In this document: piece after piece, positions 23,250 to 35,022 of the stretch
How the letters are laid out: the number at the start of each line of letters is the position of its first letter
Numbering within the stretch: the first letter of the stretch is position 1
Source of the DNA: Valencia hispanica
Lineage: Eukaryota > Chordata > Actinopteri > Cyprinodontiformes > Valenciidae
DNA: 64,000 bases
Direction: 5' to 3'
Assembly: GCA_963556495.2 (NCBI GenBank)
Contig: OY747713.1
Coordinates: forward strand, 50,627,328-50,691,327
Notes under the pieces: model-generated
Told to the model about the DNA's origin: nothing
Seen by the model: only the letters and a program-made list of their open reading frames with translations
The model's database searches: none
Program-made: the position numbers and the translations under genes

Positions 23250-24039
23250 CCCCCTTTTTGGTCTGAAGAGTGCGGTGTGGTCCACAGTCTATCAGAGCAA
23301 CAATTGGTCAAGATAGCCATGTTCCTGGAATTAAAGTCACTGGATCCTGTGGGCAGGAGTAGAGTTAAAAGTTCAACTTCGTTCAAAGGTTCCTTCTGGA
23401 CAGGCAAAAAGGTCTGGGCAGGGCAGTAAGATAACTAGAATATATTTATTTACATTTAACCAAAATCTTAACACCATTATAATGCTGATTTTAACCTTTA
23501 TAATGTTAAGTATTCAACTGTGAGAAATAAAAGGATAAATAGAATAGAGGCATTAGAAATTAGTTACTGTCTCTCCTTAGTTGTGGTTCGACACATTTTG
23601 CATGTCAGTCTGCAACATTTCACTGTTCCTGTTAGTCAGAATCTCCATTACAGTAGTGACAAAACACCTGCAGATCATGTTCAAGTCCTGCATTGTTCAT
23701 AATTCTTTGGAGTGATCAAAACCTTTATCAATGTTACCTCTTTGTTATGCATTGTGGAAAGGTTTCTGTCTCTTATTTGGTGGCTTGCATTTTGGTTGCC
23801 CACTGGTTACCACTTCCCTGGTTCTGTTGTAGGACAGGGGAGCTGGGTTTACACTTTCGTTTTCGTCTGTTTCCTGTCTGTACGTTTAACACTCTGGCTT
23901 TGACTCCTCCCCCCTTTAATGTCTGGATGGACACGCGTTTCCCATACAAGCTGGGCATTTCTATGAACCTCCGTCATGCTGAAGATCCTTCTCCTGCAAT
24001 GTATAGTTACATCATACCGTATAGTTTCATAAAGGTTAT
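23250..24039. other. No recognised feature
   Basis: Only short non-conserved open frames. It could be remnant internal sequence of the element ending in the candidate LTR, but no domain is visible. Confidence 0.4.
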
Positions 24040-24487
24040 TGTTGAGAAGGTGTTTTCACTCTAATTTAAAGCCTATTTTAAGGGAACAGACACACATTTA
24101 ATTTATGACCCTGGGCTCTCTCTGAGCTCTTGTTTCACCTTCCAGTGTGCTCGTTCATTTCTGTAAAAAGGATTAATAAGAACAACAAACAACAATTATA
24201 TCTTTTAACAGTGAGACGTCGTTCACTGGACTCAGTTCTAGTAACTGAGTACAGCTTTATCTCAGCATAAGGTTTTTATTAAGAAACTAGTTAGAAAGAA
24301 ACTCCTCCCACATAGATCTTCCTTCACAGAATGGTCACAGCTTCTTCACCAAAAGGCACACAGCTTCTTCACAAAAGGCACACAGGATGTGCCACATTCC
24401 TCTTGATTATTCACGGTTTCTAAGTGTTTCCACATGCACTACAAAATTAGACCCTCATACAACATTAACAGAATTTATATCTCTTCA
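24040..24487 (-). repeat. 3' LTR of ERV copy 2
   Basis: It has TG...CA ends and matches 3889-4312. It is about 24 bp longer because of a small tandem duplication, CACAGCTTCTTCACMAAAAGG (24345-24385). The polypurine tract is at about 24488-24502 (minus). Confidence 0.85.
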
Positions 24488-27399
24488 TGTCCCTCTCTTG
24501 ATCTCTAATTTTTTTAAGAGATCACCATATGTAAGGAAAAATGTCAGGCAAAGAATCATATCAATTTTGAGTCCATCTTCTCTGGAACTTTTCGGATCAG
24601 TAGTCAAGTCATCTCGTTCTGGCTGGGAATAGTTGTCGTCCGGCTCGCTCTTCTATGACCTAAGGTCAGAGGTTGCCAGCACATCACCTATATGCAGCTA
24701 AAGTGTATCTTTTCAGTAGCCTTGATTTTGAAAACTCTAAGGACTGCACGCAGACCAGAGGATCGTTCAGCCCCTTTTGGCAGGGATCTCAGCTTCTTTT
24801 CCTTCAAACCCTGCTGCTCCAGCTGGGCAGCTCTGTGCTCCAAGCCGCCCTGCCACCTGATGGTGCAGGTGTGCTGAAGTTGGAAACCTCTCAGCAGAGG
24901 GTTCAAGTAGGTTGTGTGGTCTGCTCCTTGCTGTTCTTCTCCCGCTCTGGCTTGTTGCTCCTGGATGTCCTCTCAGGTTCGTCCTGACTCCTCAGTGGGA
25001 GTGCATTGGCTCCAGCCTTTTTCTGTAGTATGATTACCTGAGAGACTGTGGTCTGGTTGGCTGCTGGTCTCTCACCTGGTCAACAAAGCCTAAAAGAAGA
25101 GCTTGCAACTAATTTGCTTTTTCCTGTTTGCTTTATCCATAATTGTATCTGTTTTGAGATTCATTTCTTATGGATTTGTCCTCTTTTTAAAAAAATCAAA
25201 TCCCTCACTCACCTCATAGTTTTAAGTAGTGCCGCACTGATCGGCCGCACTAACACAAAATCAAATTATTATCCTGACTGCTTACAAACTAGGTCTATCT
25301 GTAGAAAGAACTAATGCTTTTGCTGTATGTAAATCACAAAAAGTGCACTCTAAAAATCCTGTATCAAAAATGAGCGACACTGGAAAAACCTAGACCATAA
25401 AGAATATTTCTTCAAAATATATAGTAGAGGTTATAATGTAAATAAAAACTTCCAAACAAAGACTAAATGCATAAACATGCCACAAGGTAAGATGAATGGG
25501 TTGTGTGCTAAAACAACCAATCGCACAAAGGTGCCAAAACAGGATGGAAAACAGGAAATGTCTGGTCTTTTTGGATTGTGGAAATGGCATGATGAGCATG
25601 ACAGACCCATCCAAAGAAAAATGTGCTGCTTTAAAGCTCAACCCGCAGAAAACGATCAGTTTAATTTTATTAATTTACACTAACAGCCAAAGTTCATTAA
25701 ACCTATAGTCTTATAAGATTTCACCACATCACCGACTATTGTTATTCATCTTTCTGAGCTTATGAAGCCCCTTACTTATAAAAGAAAACTATGATTTCAA
25801 CCGATTTAACCAAAAAAAAACTGTTGAACCCTAAACAAAGGCTGTTTTTTATTCTGTTTTTTCATTTATCTGAAATGCTTTTAATGAGACCAATTGAAAG
25901 GCTTTGTTTTGTAAAAAATAATTGAAATTTAAGTTCCCCTTGTGCCTAAGGATCTCCTCCCTTTTCCTGAAACAGAACTGTTTCAGAAACATCGAAGTAT
26001 TTAAGTCTCCTGTTAATCAGGTGTGACTAGATTTGCAGCCTGTTACGGAAAGATGTTATAGTTCAATAAACACCTGTATTGTAGATTGATCTCCATGTAT
26101 ATTTATAGTTAAGCACAATTCCTAGATCTCAGCTGCTATACCTTTTAAAACCACCAGGGAAGAATTAACAAAACCACTGAATCTATAATTTAATGTGTCC
26201 AATCATAACATGACCTTACCCACCTCGGTCCATGGGAAAAAAGATAATAGAACCTTATTTCAATCACTCCATAATTTGTTTTCAGGGGGCAAATCGGAGC
26301 CCAGATGGGACCATGAGGGGCTGAAACGTCTTACCTCCTCCTTCTGCTGTGTCAGATCTCCTCTACAAATACAAGAAAATAGTGCTCTTTAAGTCTCAAT
26401 AGAAGCACATCCACCGTTCTCATTTTGAGGGTAATTGTGTCAGAGCCAAAATCCGCAGAGAATCAGCAGGTCGTCCATAGAAAGTTCCCATCACATTCAC
26501 AATATGGAGCACATACTATATACTTTTTTTCCCATGTACCCAGAGTGGTATGAAAGTGTGGTCAAATTTTTACCATTTTCAAAACAAATAAATCTTTGGT
26601 CAGGTTTTAAGTGTACTGGTCCAGCTTTAACTATTTAGATTAATCCCATGTCGTCCCAGTCTCCAATTTACCCTTACTTTTGTCATGGAAATATATACAT
26701 TTTTACCCATATAACTTCCTGTTCGTTCATGTACTGCACGCTCAGAATTTGTCCAAATCCTGGAGAGGAGTGTAACATCTGGAAACAGATCATTAAGATT
26801 AGTGAAAGTTTCTACATATCTGGGTAAATGTCGTACAGAATATGGCATCTGAGAACAAACAAAACAGTTAATGTTTTATTTATTTGCTAGATATCTTGCA
26901 TATTGTCACCATACACTAGTTTCAAAAGGGTTTCTGTGTGTCTTTCTCTGAGTGAACCAAGAAAATAAATCAGCATCCTCATGTGCTATGTCATTCTTCT
27001 GTGAGTCCTGACGTTCCTATTGAAATAACACCACCAAAAAACTGTAAAAATAAAAGTACTAGATAGCAGAAAAACCAGAAAAACCTTCATCGTCACTATC
27101 TCTCCCTTCAAACAGTCTCTATAGAAAAGTGGCTCTCCTGGTTCTCTTCACTGAGGTTGAGAAAAGTGGACCATATTGTTTTCCACCTCCCTTTGTAATC
27201 AGTCTTTAACCCCACTTTTCTTAGACTGCTTTCCCTATATCTAGTAATGGTCTCTGCTTTTTATAATGGATTAAGTGTATCCAACTCAGTCTCTACAGCC
27301 ATTGGTGTGGTCAAAAATACCTGGAATGGCCCCTTCCACTTGGGTGATGACCAATTTTCTGTTTACAGCTTTTAATCAGGATCCAGTCACCTACTTTCA

Positions 27400-28675
27400 G
27401 CTCACTTCTTCTTGTAGGAATCATCTGGCATATGATTAGTTTGCATTTATAACTCATGTACTTATCAGTATTTTGATCAAAAAACCCACCAGATCTTAAT
27501 CAAATTGTTCTTTAGAAGAGAGTAAACCAATCTAAGGAATTCTTTATCTGCGCCCATAGATTATTTAAAATAAAATTAGGCCAATATTCAAATTTGGTAT
27601 TATATGCATTTATAATTTACCAAATCAAGACTATCCAATTTTGTCCCGTTTCTTCCATCGCTTTTTTTCTTCAATTTGCAACATTTTATCATAAAGTCAT
27701 AAATCAGTTTGTAATTGTTCCTCTTATTTTAATATACCAAACTGTAGGAAGGATAAGGTCACATCAAATTCGTTCAATTCCTTGGTGTTATATTTATATA
27801 TAGCTTTATCATAACCAAACAGTATCCCCAATTCTGTTTAGTCTTATCCATGGCCTTTCTTAATCTGCTTTTAGAATCCAATTGTCTCTTAAAAATGATC
27901 TCTAATCTTTGTCATATTTTATCAATTATTTCATTCACAAAATGTGTTCCGTTACCACTATAGATCATTTGTAGATATCAAATCTAGGCATTATTTCTCT
28001 AAACAACATTTCTGCAACAGTTAGTGTATCTAAATGTTTCACCGGTAACATTACAAATCCAATTTGAGAAATTATCTTTTCTTACTAAATAGAGCTTCTT
28101 CAATACAGCCTTCGTTTGCTCAAAGCTGTTTCTTAATGTTATATGAGAAGCTTTTCTTTTTTTCCCATGTCTGACACACTTCTTGTCCATGAACTAATCC
28201 GTTTGATAATTGAATTGTCCGTAAGAAAGGCTTTTAATTAGTTCGCCACTAGAGGTCGCCATACCCCTGTTCCCCATTGTTGGCCAAATGCCAAAAACAT
28301 GTAAAGTTCAATTTGAATCTTCTGTTAGCAATAATATGATTATTTTATCTTCATCTGATTACAAACTTCAGTTAAAACTTTAATTTTTTTCTTTCCAAGT
28401 AGAACAATTCTTTGGTAGCTTTCCCGTTTCAAGAGTTTTATGAAATCTAAAATTTGGATTATTAATTTATCCCCTACAGAGAACATGCCCAACTTCAAGT
28501 GAAATAGGAAATCTCTTCCTAACAAATTAGAAAAAAATTCTCGAGATAATATGATTAACACAACAGATTTTTCCTGTAGCTTTACCCAAAGTCCTGTCAG
28601 TGGCACACACTTCCAATGGAGTTTGCGGACATTGTCACACAATTCACCGCAGTGAAAATGTGTTACGTTCATGTG
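27400..28675 (-). pseudogene. ERV pol remnant (protease end, RNase H end, integrase)
   Basis: 28675-28440 reads the C-terminal part of a retroviral protease with the conserved LLGRD box. The frame then passes directly into RNase H-like sequence without any reverse transcriptase. Integrase follows: the zinc-binding region (28190-28000) and part of the core with NGTHFVNE at 27953-27930. Multiple stops separate the blocks. Confidence 0.72.
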
Positions 28676-28692
28676 CGGGAAGTGTCAGAGTT

Positions 28693-29100
28693 CTGCCATT
28701 GACAGCCCGACCGACGCCTGCCATTGACAGGACCGACCGACAAGGGTCTGCCATTGACAGGACCGACCGACCGAGGTCTGCCATTGACAGCCCGACCGAG
28801 GCCTGCCATTGACAGGACCGACCGACCGAGGTCTGCCATTGACAGCCCGACCGAGGCCTGCCATTGACAGGACCGACCGACCGAGGTCTGCCATTGACAG
28901 CCCGACCGAGGCCTGCCATTGACAGGACCGACCGACAAGGGTCTGCCCTTGACAGGACCGACCGACCGAGGTCTGCCATTGACAGCCCGACCGAGGCCTG
29001 CCATTGATAGGACCGACCGACAAGGGTCTGCCATTGACAGGACCGACCGACAAACGCCTGCCATTGGCAGGACCGACCGACAAACGCCTGCCATAGGCAG
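28693..29100. repeat. Minisatellite of alternating 25- and 30-bp units
   Basis: Units start CTGCCATTGACAG. The short form continues CCCGACCGAGGC (25 bp) and the long form GACCGACCGACCGAGGT or GACCGACCGACAAGGGT (30 bp). They often alternate, giving 55-bp dimers. About 15 units are present. The last two units carry CATTGGCAG and CATAGGCAG. Confidence 0.95.
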
Positions 29101-29194
29101 AATAGCTCCAGGGCTGCTGGACAAACAGCCTCCACAATCATGACCATATAGATCTTTTCGCTCCTTTTTTAAGACGTTGTGTGAAAAAGAATAT

Positions 29195-29460
29195 CATAAA
29201 CCTGCGGGAGGTGTTTTTCTCGACTGGGCTCCTGGCGACCACCATGAGAGACCATGTCCAATGGGCAACCCATGCTACGCAGTATAGAACCATACGCTCG
29301 ATCTCGCGCCTCTGGTAAGGCAGGGGCCGACACTTAGTCGTTTTTACGCATCTGGTGCCTCTGGTAAGGCAGCGGGCCGACACTTAGTCGTTTTTATGCA
29401 TCTGGTGCCTCTGGTAAGGCAGCGGGCCGACACTTAGTCGTTTTTACGCATCCGGTGAGA
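29195..29460. repeat. Satellite leader block and 49-bp units (first module)
   Basis: A 100-bp leader beginning CCTGCGGGAGGTGTTTTTCT ends near CCATACGCTC. It is followed by units of about 49 bp holding CTCTGGTAAGGCA and CCGACACTTAGTCGTTTTT. The same leader recurs at 32693, 33861 and 35023. Confidence 0.9.
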
Positions 29461-29599
29461 CTGGAAAGACAAGGGGCTGAGGCTGGCTCTTTTTGCCCAG
29501 GAAGGGGGCCTCTTCGTGTGCATGTAAACCGGGCCTCCCCCACAGCCTGGGGCCGACACTTAGTCGTTTTTACGCATCCGGTGAGACTGGAAAGACAAG

Positions 29600-30085
29600 G
29601 GGCCCGACCCCAGCCCTCACCCAGGGCCTGCTGCTCACAGGCAGAAGGGAGAGGTGCATGAGGCTGGCTCCAGGAACCAGGGCCCGACCCCAGCCCTCAC
29701 CCAGGGCCTGCTGCTCACAGGCAGAAGGGAGAGGTGCATGAGGCTGGCTCCAGGAACCAGGGCCCGACCCCAGCCCTCACCCAGGGCCTGCTGCTCACAG
29801 GCAGAAGGGAGAGGTGCATGAGGCTGGCTCCAGGAACCAGGGCCCGACCCCAGCCCTCACCCAGGGCCTGCTGCTCACAGGCAGAAGGGAGAGGTGCATG
29901 AGGCTGGCTCCAGGACCCAGGGCCCGACCCCAGCCCTCACCCAGGGCCTGCTGCTCTCAGGCCGGAGGGAGAGGGGCAGGAGATCTGGCTCCAGGACCCA
30001 GGGCACGACCCCAGCCCTCACCCAGGGCCTGCTGCTCTCAGGCCGGAGGGAGAGGGGCAGGAGATCTGGCTCCAGGGCTGCTGGA
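29600..30085. repeat. 80-bp tandem repeat
   Basis: Six units of GGCCCGACCCCAGCCCTCAC... each 80 or 81 bp (29601, 29681, 29761, 29841, 29921, 30001). The first four are almost identical; the last two differ (CTCAGGCCGGAGGGAGAGG). The array ends with CTCCAGGGCTGCTGGACCAA, a motif also at the end of the minisatellite (29106). Confidence 0.95.
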
Positions 30086-30214
30086 CCAACCACCCCAACA
30101 GAACCATGACCACCGTGCGGACCGGGGTACCCACACTTAAGCACCCCTCCGCGGACTAAGCCAAGCCACACGCACCGCCAACTTTCTCGTGCCTCTGGTA
30201 AGGCACAGAGAGCC

Positions 30215-30236
30215 TCGTGCCTCTGGTAAGGCACGA
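30215..30236. other. Representative inverted-arm motif (8-6-8)
   Basis: Perfect 8-bp arms TCGTGCCT and AGGCACGA around the spacer CTGGTA. Shorter versions (5-6 bp arms, same spacer) recur about twenty times between 29300 and 35245, always with the spacer CTGGTA or a one-base variant. Confidence 0.85.
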
Positions 30237-30261
30237 AGAGATCTGTTCCTCTGGTAAGGCA

Positions 30262-32275
30262 CAGCTCCACCGGTGGATGGGAGCTGGCCTGGGGCTCCCA
30301 TCCGGGCCCGAGTGCCTCCACTCGGGCGCATAGTGCCAAGACCCAGCACCCCTGTCGTGCTGGAGCTCAACACTTTGAACATTTTCCTTTACCGATCACA
30401 AGCGCTCCACCGGTGGATGGGAGCTGGCCTGGGGCTCCCATCCGGGCCCGAGTGCCTCCACCCGGGGGTCATAGTGCCAAGACCCAGCACCCCTGTCGTG
30501 CTGGAGCTCAACACTTTGAACATTTTTCCCTCGTGCCTCTGGTAAGGCACAGCTCCACCGGTGGATGGGAGCTGGCCTGGGGCTCCCATCCGGGCCCGAG
30601 TGCCTCCACTCGGGCTCATAGTGCCAAGACCCAGCACCCCTGTCGTGCTGGAGCTCAACACTTTGAACATTTTTCCCTCGTGCCTCTGGTAAGGCACAGC
30701 TCCACCGGTGGATGGGAGCTGGCCTGGGGCTCCCATCCGGGCCCGAGTGCCTCCACTCGGGCTCATAGTGCCAAGACCCAGCACCCCTGTCGTGCTGGAG
30801 CTCAACACTTTGAACATTTTCCTTTACCGATCACAAGCGCTCCACCGGTGGATGGGAGCTGGCCTGGGGCTCCCATCCGGGCCCGAGTGCCTCCACTCGG
30901 GCTCATAGTGCCAAGACCCAGCACCCCTGTCGTGCTGGAGCTCAACACTTTGAACATTTTTCCCTCGTGCCTCTGGTAAGGCACAGCTCCACCGGTGGAT
31001 GGGAGCTGGCCTGGGGCTCCCATCCGGGCCCGAGTGCCTCCACTCGGGCTCATAGTGCCAAGACCCAGCACCCCTGTCGTGCTGGAGCTCAACACTTTGA
31101 ACATTTTCCTTTACCGATCACAAGCGCTCCACTGGTGGATGGGAGCTGGCCTGGGGCTCCCATCCGGGCCCGAGTGCCTCCACTCGGGCTCATAGTGCCA
31201 AGACCCAGCACCCCTGTCGTGCTGGAGCTCAACACTTTGAACATTTTTCCCTCGTGCCTCTGATAAGGCACAGCTCCACCGGTGGATGGGAGCTGGCCTG
31301 GGGCTCCCATCCGGGCCCGAGTGCCTCCACTCGGGCTCATAGTGCCAAGACCCAGCACCCCTGTCGTGCTGGAGCTCAACACTTTGAACATTTTCCTTTA
31401 CCGATCACAAGCGCTCCACCGGTGGATGGGAGCTGGCCTGGGGCTCCCATCCGGGCCCGAGTGCCTCCACTCGGGCTCATAGTGCCAAGACCCAGCACCC
31501 CTGTCGTGCTGGAGCTCAACACTTTGAACATTTTTCCCTCGTGCCTCTGGTAAGGCACAGCTCCACCGGTGGATGGGAGCTGGGCTGGGGCTCCCATCCG
31601 GGCCCGAGTGCCTCCACTCGGGCTCATAGTGCCAAGACCCAGCACCCCTGTCGTGCTGGAGCTCAACACTTTGAACATTTTTCCCTCGTGCCTCTGGTAA
31701 GGCACAGCTCCACCGGTGGATGGGAGCTGGCCTGGGGCTCCCATCCGGGCCCGAGTGCCTCCACTCGGGCTCATAGTGCCAAGACCCAGCACCCCTGTCG
31801 TGCTGGAGCTCAACACTTTGAACATTTTCCTTTACCGATCACAAGCGCTCCACCGGTGGATGGGAGCTGGCCTGGGGCTCCCATCCGGGCCCGAGTGCCT
31901 CCACTCGGGCTCATAGTGCCAAGACCCAGCACCCCTGTCGTGCTGGAGCTCAACACTTTGAACATTTTCCTTTACCGATCACAAGCGCTCCACCGGTGGA
32001 TGGGAGCTGGCCTGGGGCTCCCATCCGGGCCCGAGTGCCTCCACTCGGGCTCATAGTGCCAAGACCCAGCACCCCTGTCGTGCTGGAGCTCAACACTTTG
32101 AACATTTTCCTTTACCGATCACAAGCGCTCCACCGGTGGATGGGAGCTGGCCTGGGGCTCCCATCCGGGCCCGAGTGCCTCCACTCGGGCTCATAGTGCC
32201 AAGACCCAGCACCCCTGTCGTGCTGGAGCTCAAAACTTTGAACATTTTCCTTTACCGATCACAAGCGCTCCACCG
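30262..32275. repeat. 140/147-bp tandem repeat with 287-bp dimers
   Basis: Fourteen units begin CTCCACCGGTGGATGGGAGC. They end either in TTTACCGATCACAAGCG (about 140 bp) or in CCCTCGTGCCTCTGGTAAGGCACAG (about 147 bp). The two forms alternate over much of the array, so starts at 30708, 30995 and 31282 are exactly 287 apart. Units are nearly identical, pointing to recent homogenisation. Inside each unit, GGGAGCTGGCC...GGCTCCC and CCCGAGTG...CACTCGGG form further inverted pairs. Confidence 0.96.
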
Positions 32276-32692
32276 GCCCTAGGCTGCTTCGCTCGGTGTT
32301 GTAACACACACAATGAGGGTTTGAGAAACAGGCGTGCCTTCCGGGGACGCCGCCACCACGGGCCGGGAGGATGGGACGTACGTGCCGTGCGCCCTGCGGC
32401 GGGGCCCCGGTGTGGGACCGCTGGGTCAGACGGGGCTTCTCGGTCTCGCTTCCCATGGATCGGCCGCATCGGGGGGAGCTCAGTGCTGCCGCGCACAACC
32501 CCCTGCTCGGGCCTAGAGTCGAGCCTGCAAGTCGAAGGAACCGGCCGCTGAAGCGCTGGCGCTGAGCACCAGGGCCGGCGGAGGCCCTCCGTTGGCAGGC
32601 CACGTTTGCCACTCGGTCAGAAGAACAAACTTTCATGGTCGACACTTAGTCTTTTTTTCCTTGCCAAGCTTCTAAAAGACTCGCTCTTACTA
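32276..32692. other. GC-rich unique segment within the satellite locus
   Basis: A single-copy GC-rich stretch follows the truncated last 140-bp unit. It ends GGTCGACACTTAGTC (32638-32652), which resembles the 49-bp unit core. Its composition recalls ribosomal spacer DNA, but I could match no rRNA sequence. Open frames on both strands are composition effects. Confidence 0.5.
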
Positions 32693-33860
32693 TCCTGCGG
32701 GAGGTGTTTTTCTCGACTGGGCTCCTGGCGACTACCATGAGAGACCATGTCCAATGGGCAACCCATGCTACGCAGTATAGAACCATACGCTCAGTTCGTG
32801 CCTCTGGTAAGGCAGCGGGCCGACACTTAGTCGTTTTTACGCATCTGGTGCCTCTGGTAAGGCAGCGGGCCGACACTTAGTCGTTTTTACGCATCTGGTG
32901 CCTCTGGTAAGGCAGCGGGCCGACACTTAGTCGTTTCTACGCATCTGGGTTCCTCTGCCTTGCTCCATGCCTCCAGCCAGCCTGCTCCTTCGTCAGACAC
33001 GGCCTGCCCTGGCTCCAGGACCCAGAACCCGACCCCAAGACTCACCCAGGGCCTGCTACGCACAGGCCGGAGGGAGAGGAGCTCGAGGCTGGATCCAGGA
33101 CCCTGGACCCGACCCCAGCCTCACCCAGGGCATGCTGCGCACAGGCCGGAGGGAGAGGAGCTCGAGGCTGGATCCAGGACCCAGGACCCAACCCCAAGAC
33201 TCACCCAGGGCATGCTGTTCACAGGCCGGAGGGAGAGGAGCTCGAGGCTGGATCCAGGATCACAGGACCCAGGACCCAGGAGCCGACCCCAAGACTCACC
33301 CAGGGTATGCTGCTCACAGGCCGGAGGGAGAGGAGCTCGAGGCTGGATCCAGGACCCAGGACCCGACCCCAAGACTCACCCAGGGCATGCTGCTCACAGG
33401 CCGGAGGGAGAGGAGCTCGAGGCTGGATCCAGGACACAGGACCCAGGACCCAGGAGCCGACCCCAAGACTCACCCAGGGCATGCTGCTCACAGGCCGGAG
33501 GGAGAGGAGCTCGAGGCTGGATCCAGGACCCAGGACCCAGGACCCGACCCCAAGACTCACCCAGGGCATGCTGCTCACAGGCCGGAGGGAGAGGAGCTCG
33601 AGGCTGGATCCAGGACCCAGGACCCAGGACCCAGGAGCCGACCCCAAGACTTACCCAGGGCATGCTGCTCACAGGCCGGAGGGAGAGGAGCTCGAGGCTG
33701 GATCCAGGACACAGGACCCGACCCCAAGACTCACCCAGGGCATGCTGCTCACAGGCCGGAGGGAGAGGACTTGGGGATCCGGCTCCAGGGCAACGGGCCT
33801 TACTCCCAAGACTTAGAATTTTTTTCCTTGCCACGCTCCTAAAAGACTAGCTCTTACTAT
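32693..33860. repeat. Higher-order repeat copy 1 (about 1.17 kb)
   Basis: Order: leader block (32693-32795), three 49-bp units, a link (GGTTCCTCTGCCTTGCTCC), then nine or so units of roughly 77-105 bp (CCGACCCCAAGACTCACCCA...) with variable numbers of GGACCCA insertions. It ends with CTCCAGGGCAACGGGCCTTA and CTCCTAAAAGACTAGCTC. Confidence 0.93.
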
Positions 33861-35022
33861 CCTGCGGGAGGTGTTTTTCTCGACTGGGCTCCTGGCGACT
33901 ACCATGAGAGACCATGTCCAATGGGCAACCCATGCTACGCAGTATAGAACCATACGCTCAGTTCGTGCCTCTGGTAAGGCAGCGGGCCGACACTTAGTCG
34001 TTTTTACGCAACTGGTGCCTCTGGTAAGGCAGCGGGCCGACACTTAGTCGTTTTTACGCATCTGGTGCCTCTGGTAAGGCAGCGGGCCGACACTTAGTCG
34101 TTTTTACGCATCTGGGTTCCTCTGCCTTGCTCCGTGCCTCCAGCCAGCCTGCTCCTTCGTCAGACACGGCCTGCCCTGGCTCCAGGACCCAGAACCCGAC
34201 CCCAAGACTCACCCAGGGCCTGCTACGCACAGGCCGGAGGGAGAGGAGCTCGAGGCTGGATCCAGGACCCAGGACCCGACCCCAAGACGCACCCAGGGCA
34301 TGCTGCGCACAGGCCGGAGGGAGAGGAGCTCGAGGCTGGATCCAGGACCCAGGACCCGACCCCAAGACTCACCCAGGGCATGCTGTTCACAGGCCGGAGG
34401 GAGAGGAGCTCGAGGCTGGATCCAGGATCACAGGACCCAGGACCCAGGAGCCGACCCCAAGACTCACCCAGGGCATGCTGCTCACAGGCCGGAGGGAGAG
34501 GAGCTCGAGGCTGGATCCAGGACCCAGGACCCGACCCCAAGACTCACCCAGGGCATGCTGCTCACAGGCCGGAGGGAGAGGAGCTCGAGGCTGGATCCAG
34601 GACACCGGACCCAGGACCCAGGAGCCGACCCCAAGACTCACCCAGGGCATGCTGCTCACAGGCCGGAGGGAGAGGAGCTCGAGGCTGGATCCAGGACCCA
34701 GGACCCGACCCCAAGACTCACCCAGGGCATGCTGCTCACAGGCCGGAGGGAGAGGAGCTCGAGGCTGGATCCAGGACACAGGACCCAGGACCCAGGAGCC
34801 GACCCCAAGACTCACCCAGGGCATGCTGCTCACAGGCCGGAGGGAGAGGAGCTCGAGGCTGGATCCAGGACACAGGACCCGACCCCAAGACTCACCCAGG
34901 GCATGCTGCTCACAGGCCGGAGGGAGAGGACTTGGGGATCCGGCTCCAGGGCAACGGGCCTTACTCCCAAGACTTAGACTTTTTTTCCTTGCCACGCTCC
35001 TAAAAGACTCGCTCTTACTATC
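33861..35022. repeat. Higher-order repeat copy 2 (about 1.16 kb)
   Basis: Same order and nearly the same sequence as 32693-33860. Differences lie in the number of GGACCCA insertions and a few substitutions. Confidence 0.93.

Larger units (their letters stand above)
24040..28680 (-). mobile_element. Endogenous retrovirus copy 2
   Basis: Minus-strand order is protease end (28527-28503, NLLGRDFLF), RNase H end and integrase (about 28440-27400), env remnant (about 27090-26000), and 3' LTR (24040-24487). The reverse transcriptase region is missing between protease and RNase H. The left part is the inverse of 1-4312. At 28680 the element is cut by a minisatellite, so there is no 5' LTR. All frames are broken. 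It retains the integrase block NGTHFVNE that copy 1 lost. Confidence 0.82.

Noticed and set aside
28693..29100. CRISPR-like array
   Set aside because: Units are contiguous with no unique spacers, and the context is eukaryotic.
30262..32275. Repeated MDGSWPGAPIRARVPP-type frames as a repeat protein
   Set aside because: Unit lengths of 140 and 147 bp are not consistently multiples of three, frames shift between units and starts are GTG. Not a gene.
32276..32640. Ribosomal RNA gene fragment
   Set aside because: The GC-rich composition suggested it, but I could not match any conserved 18S, 5.8S or 28S segment.
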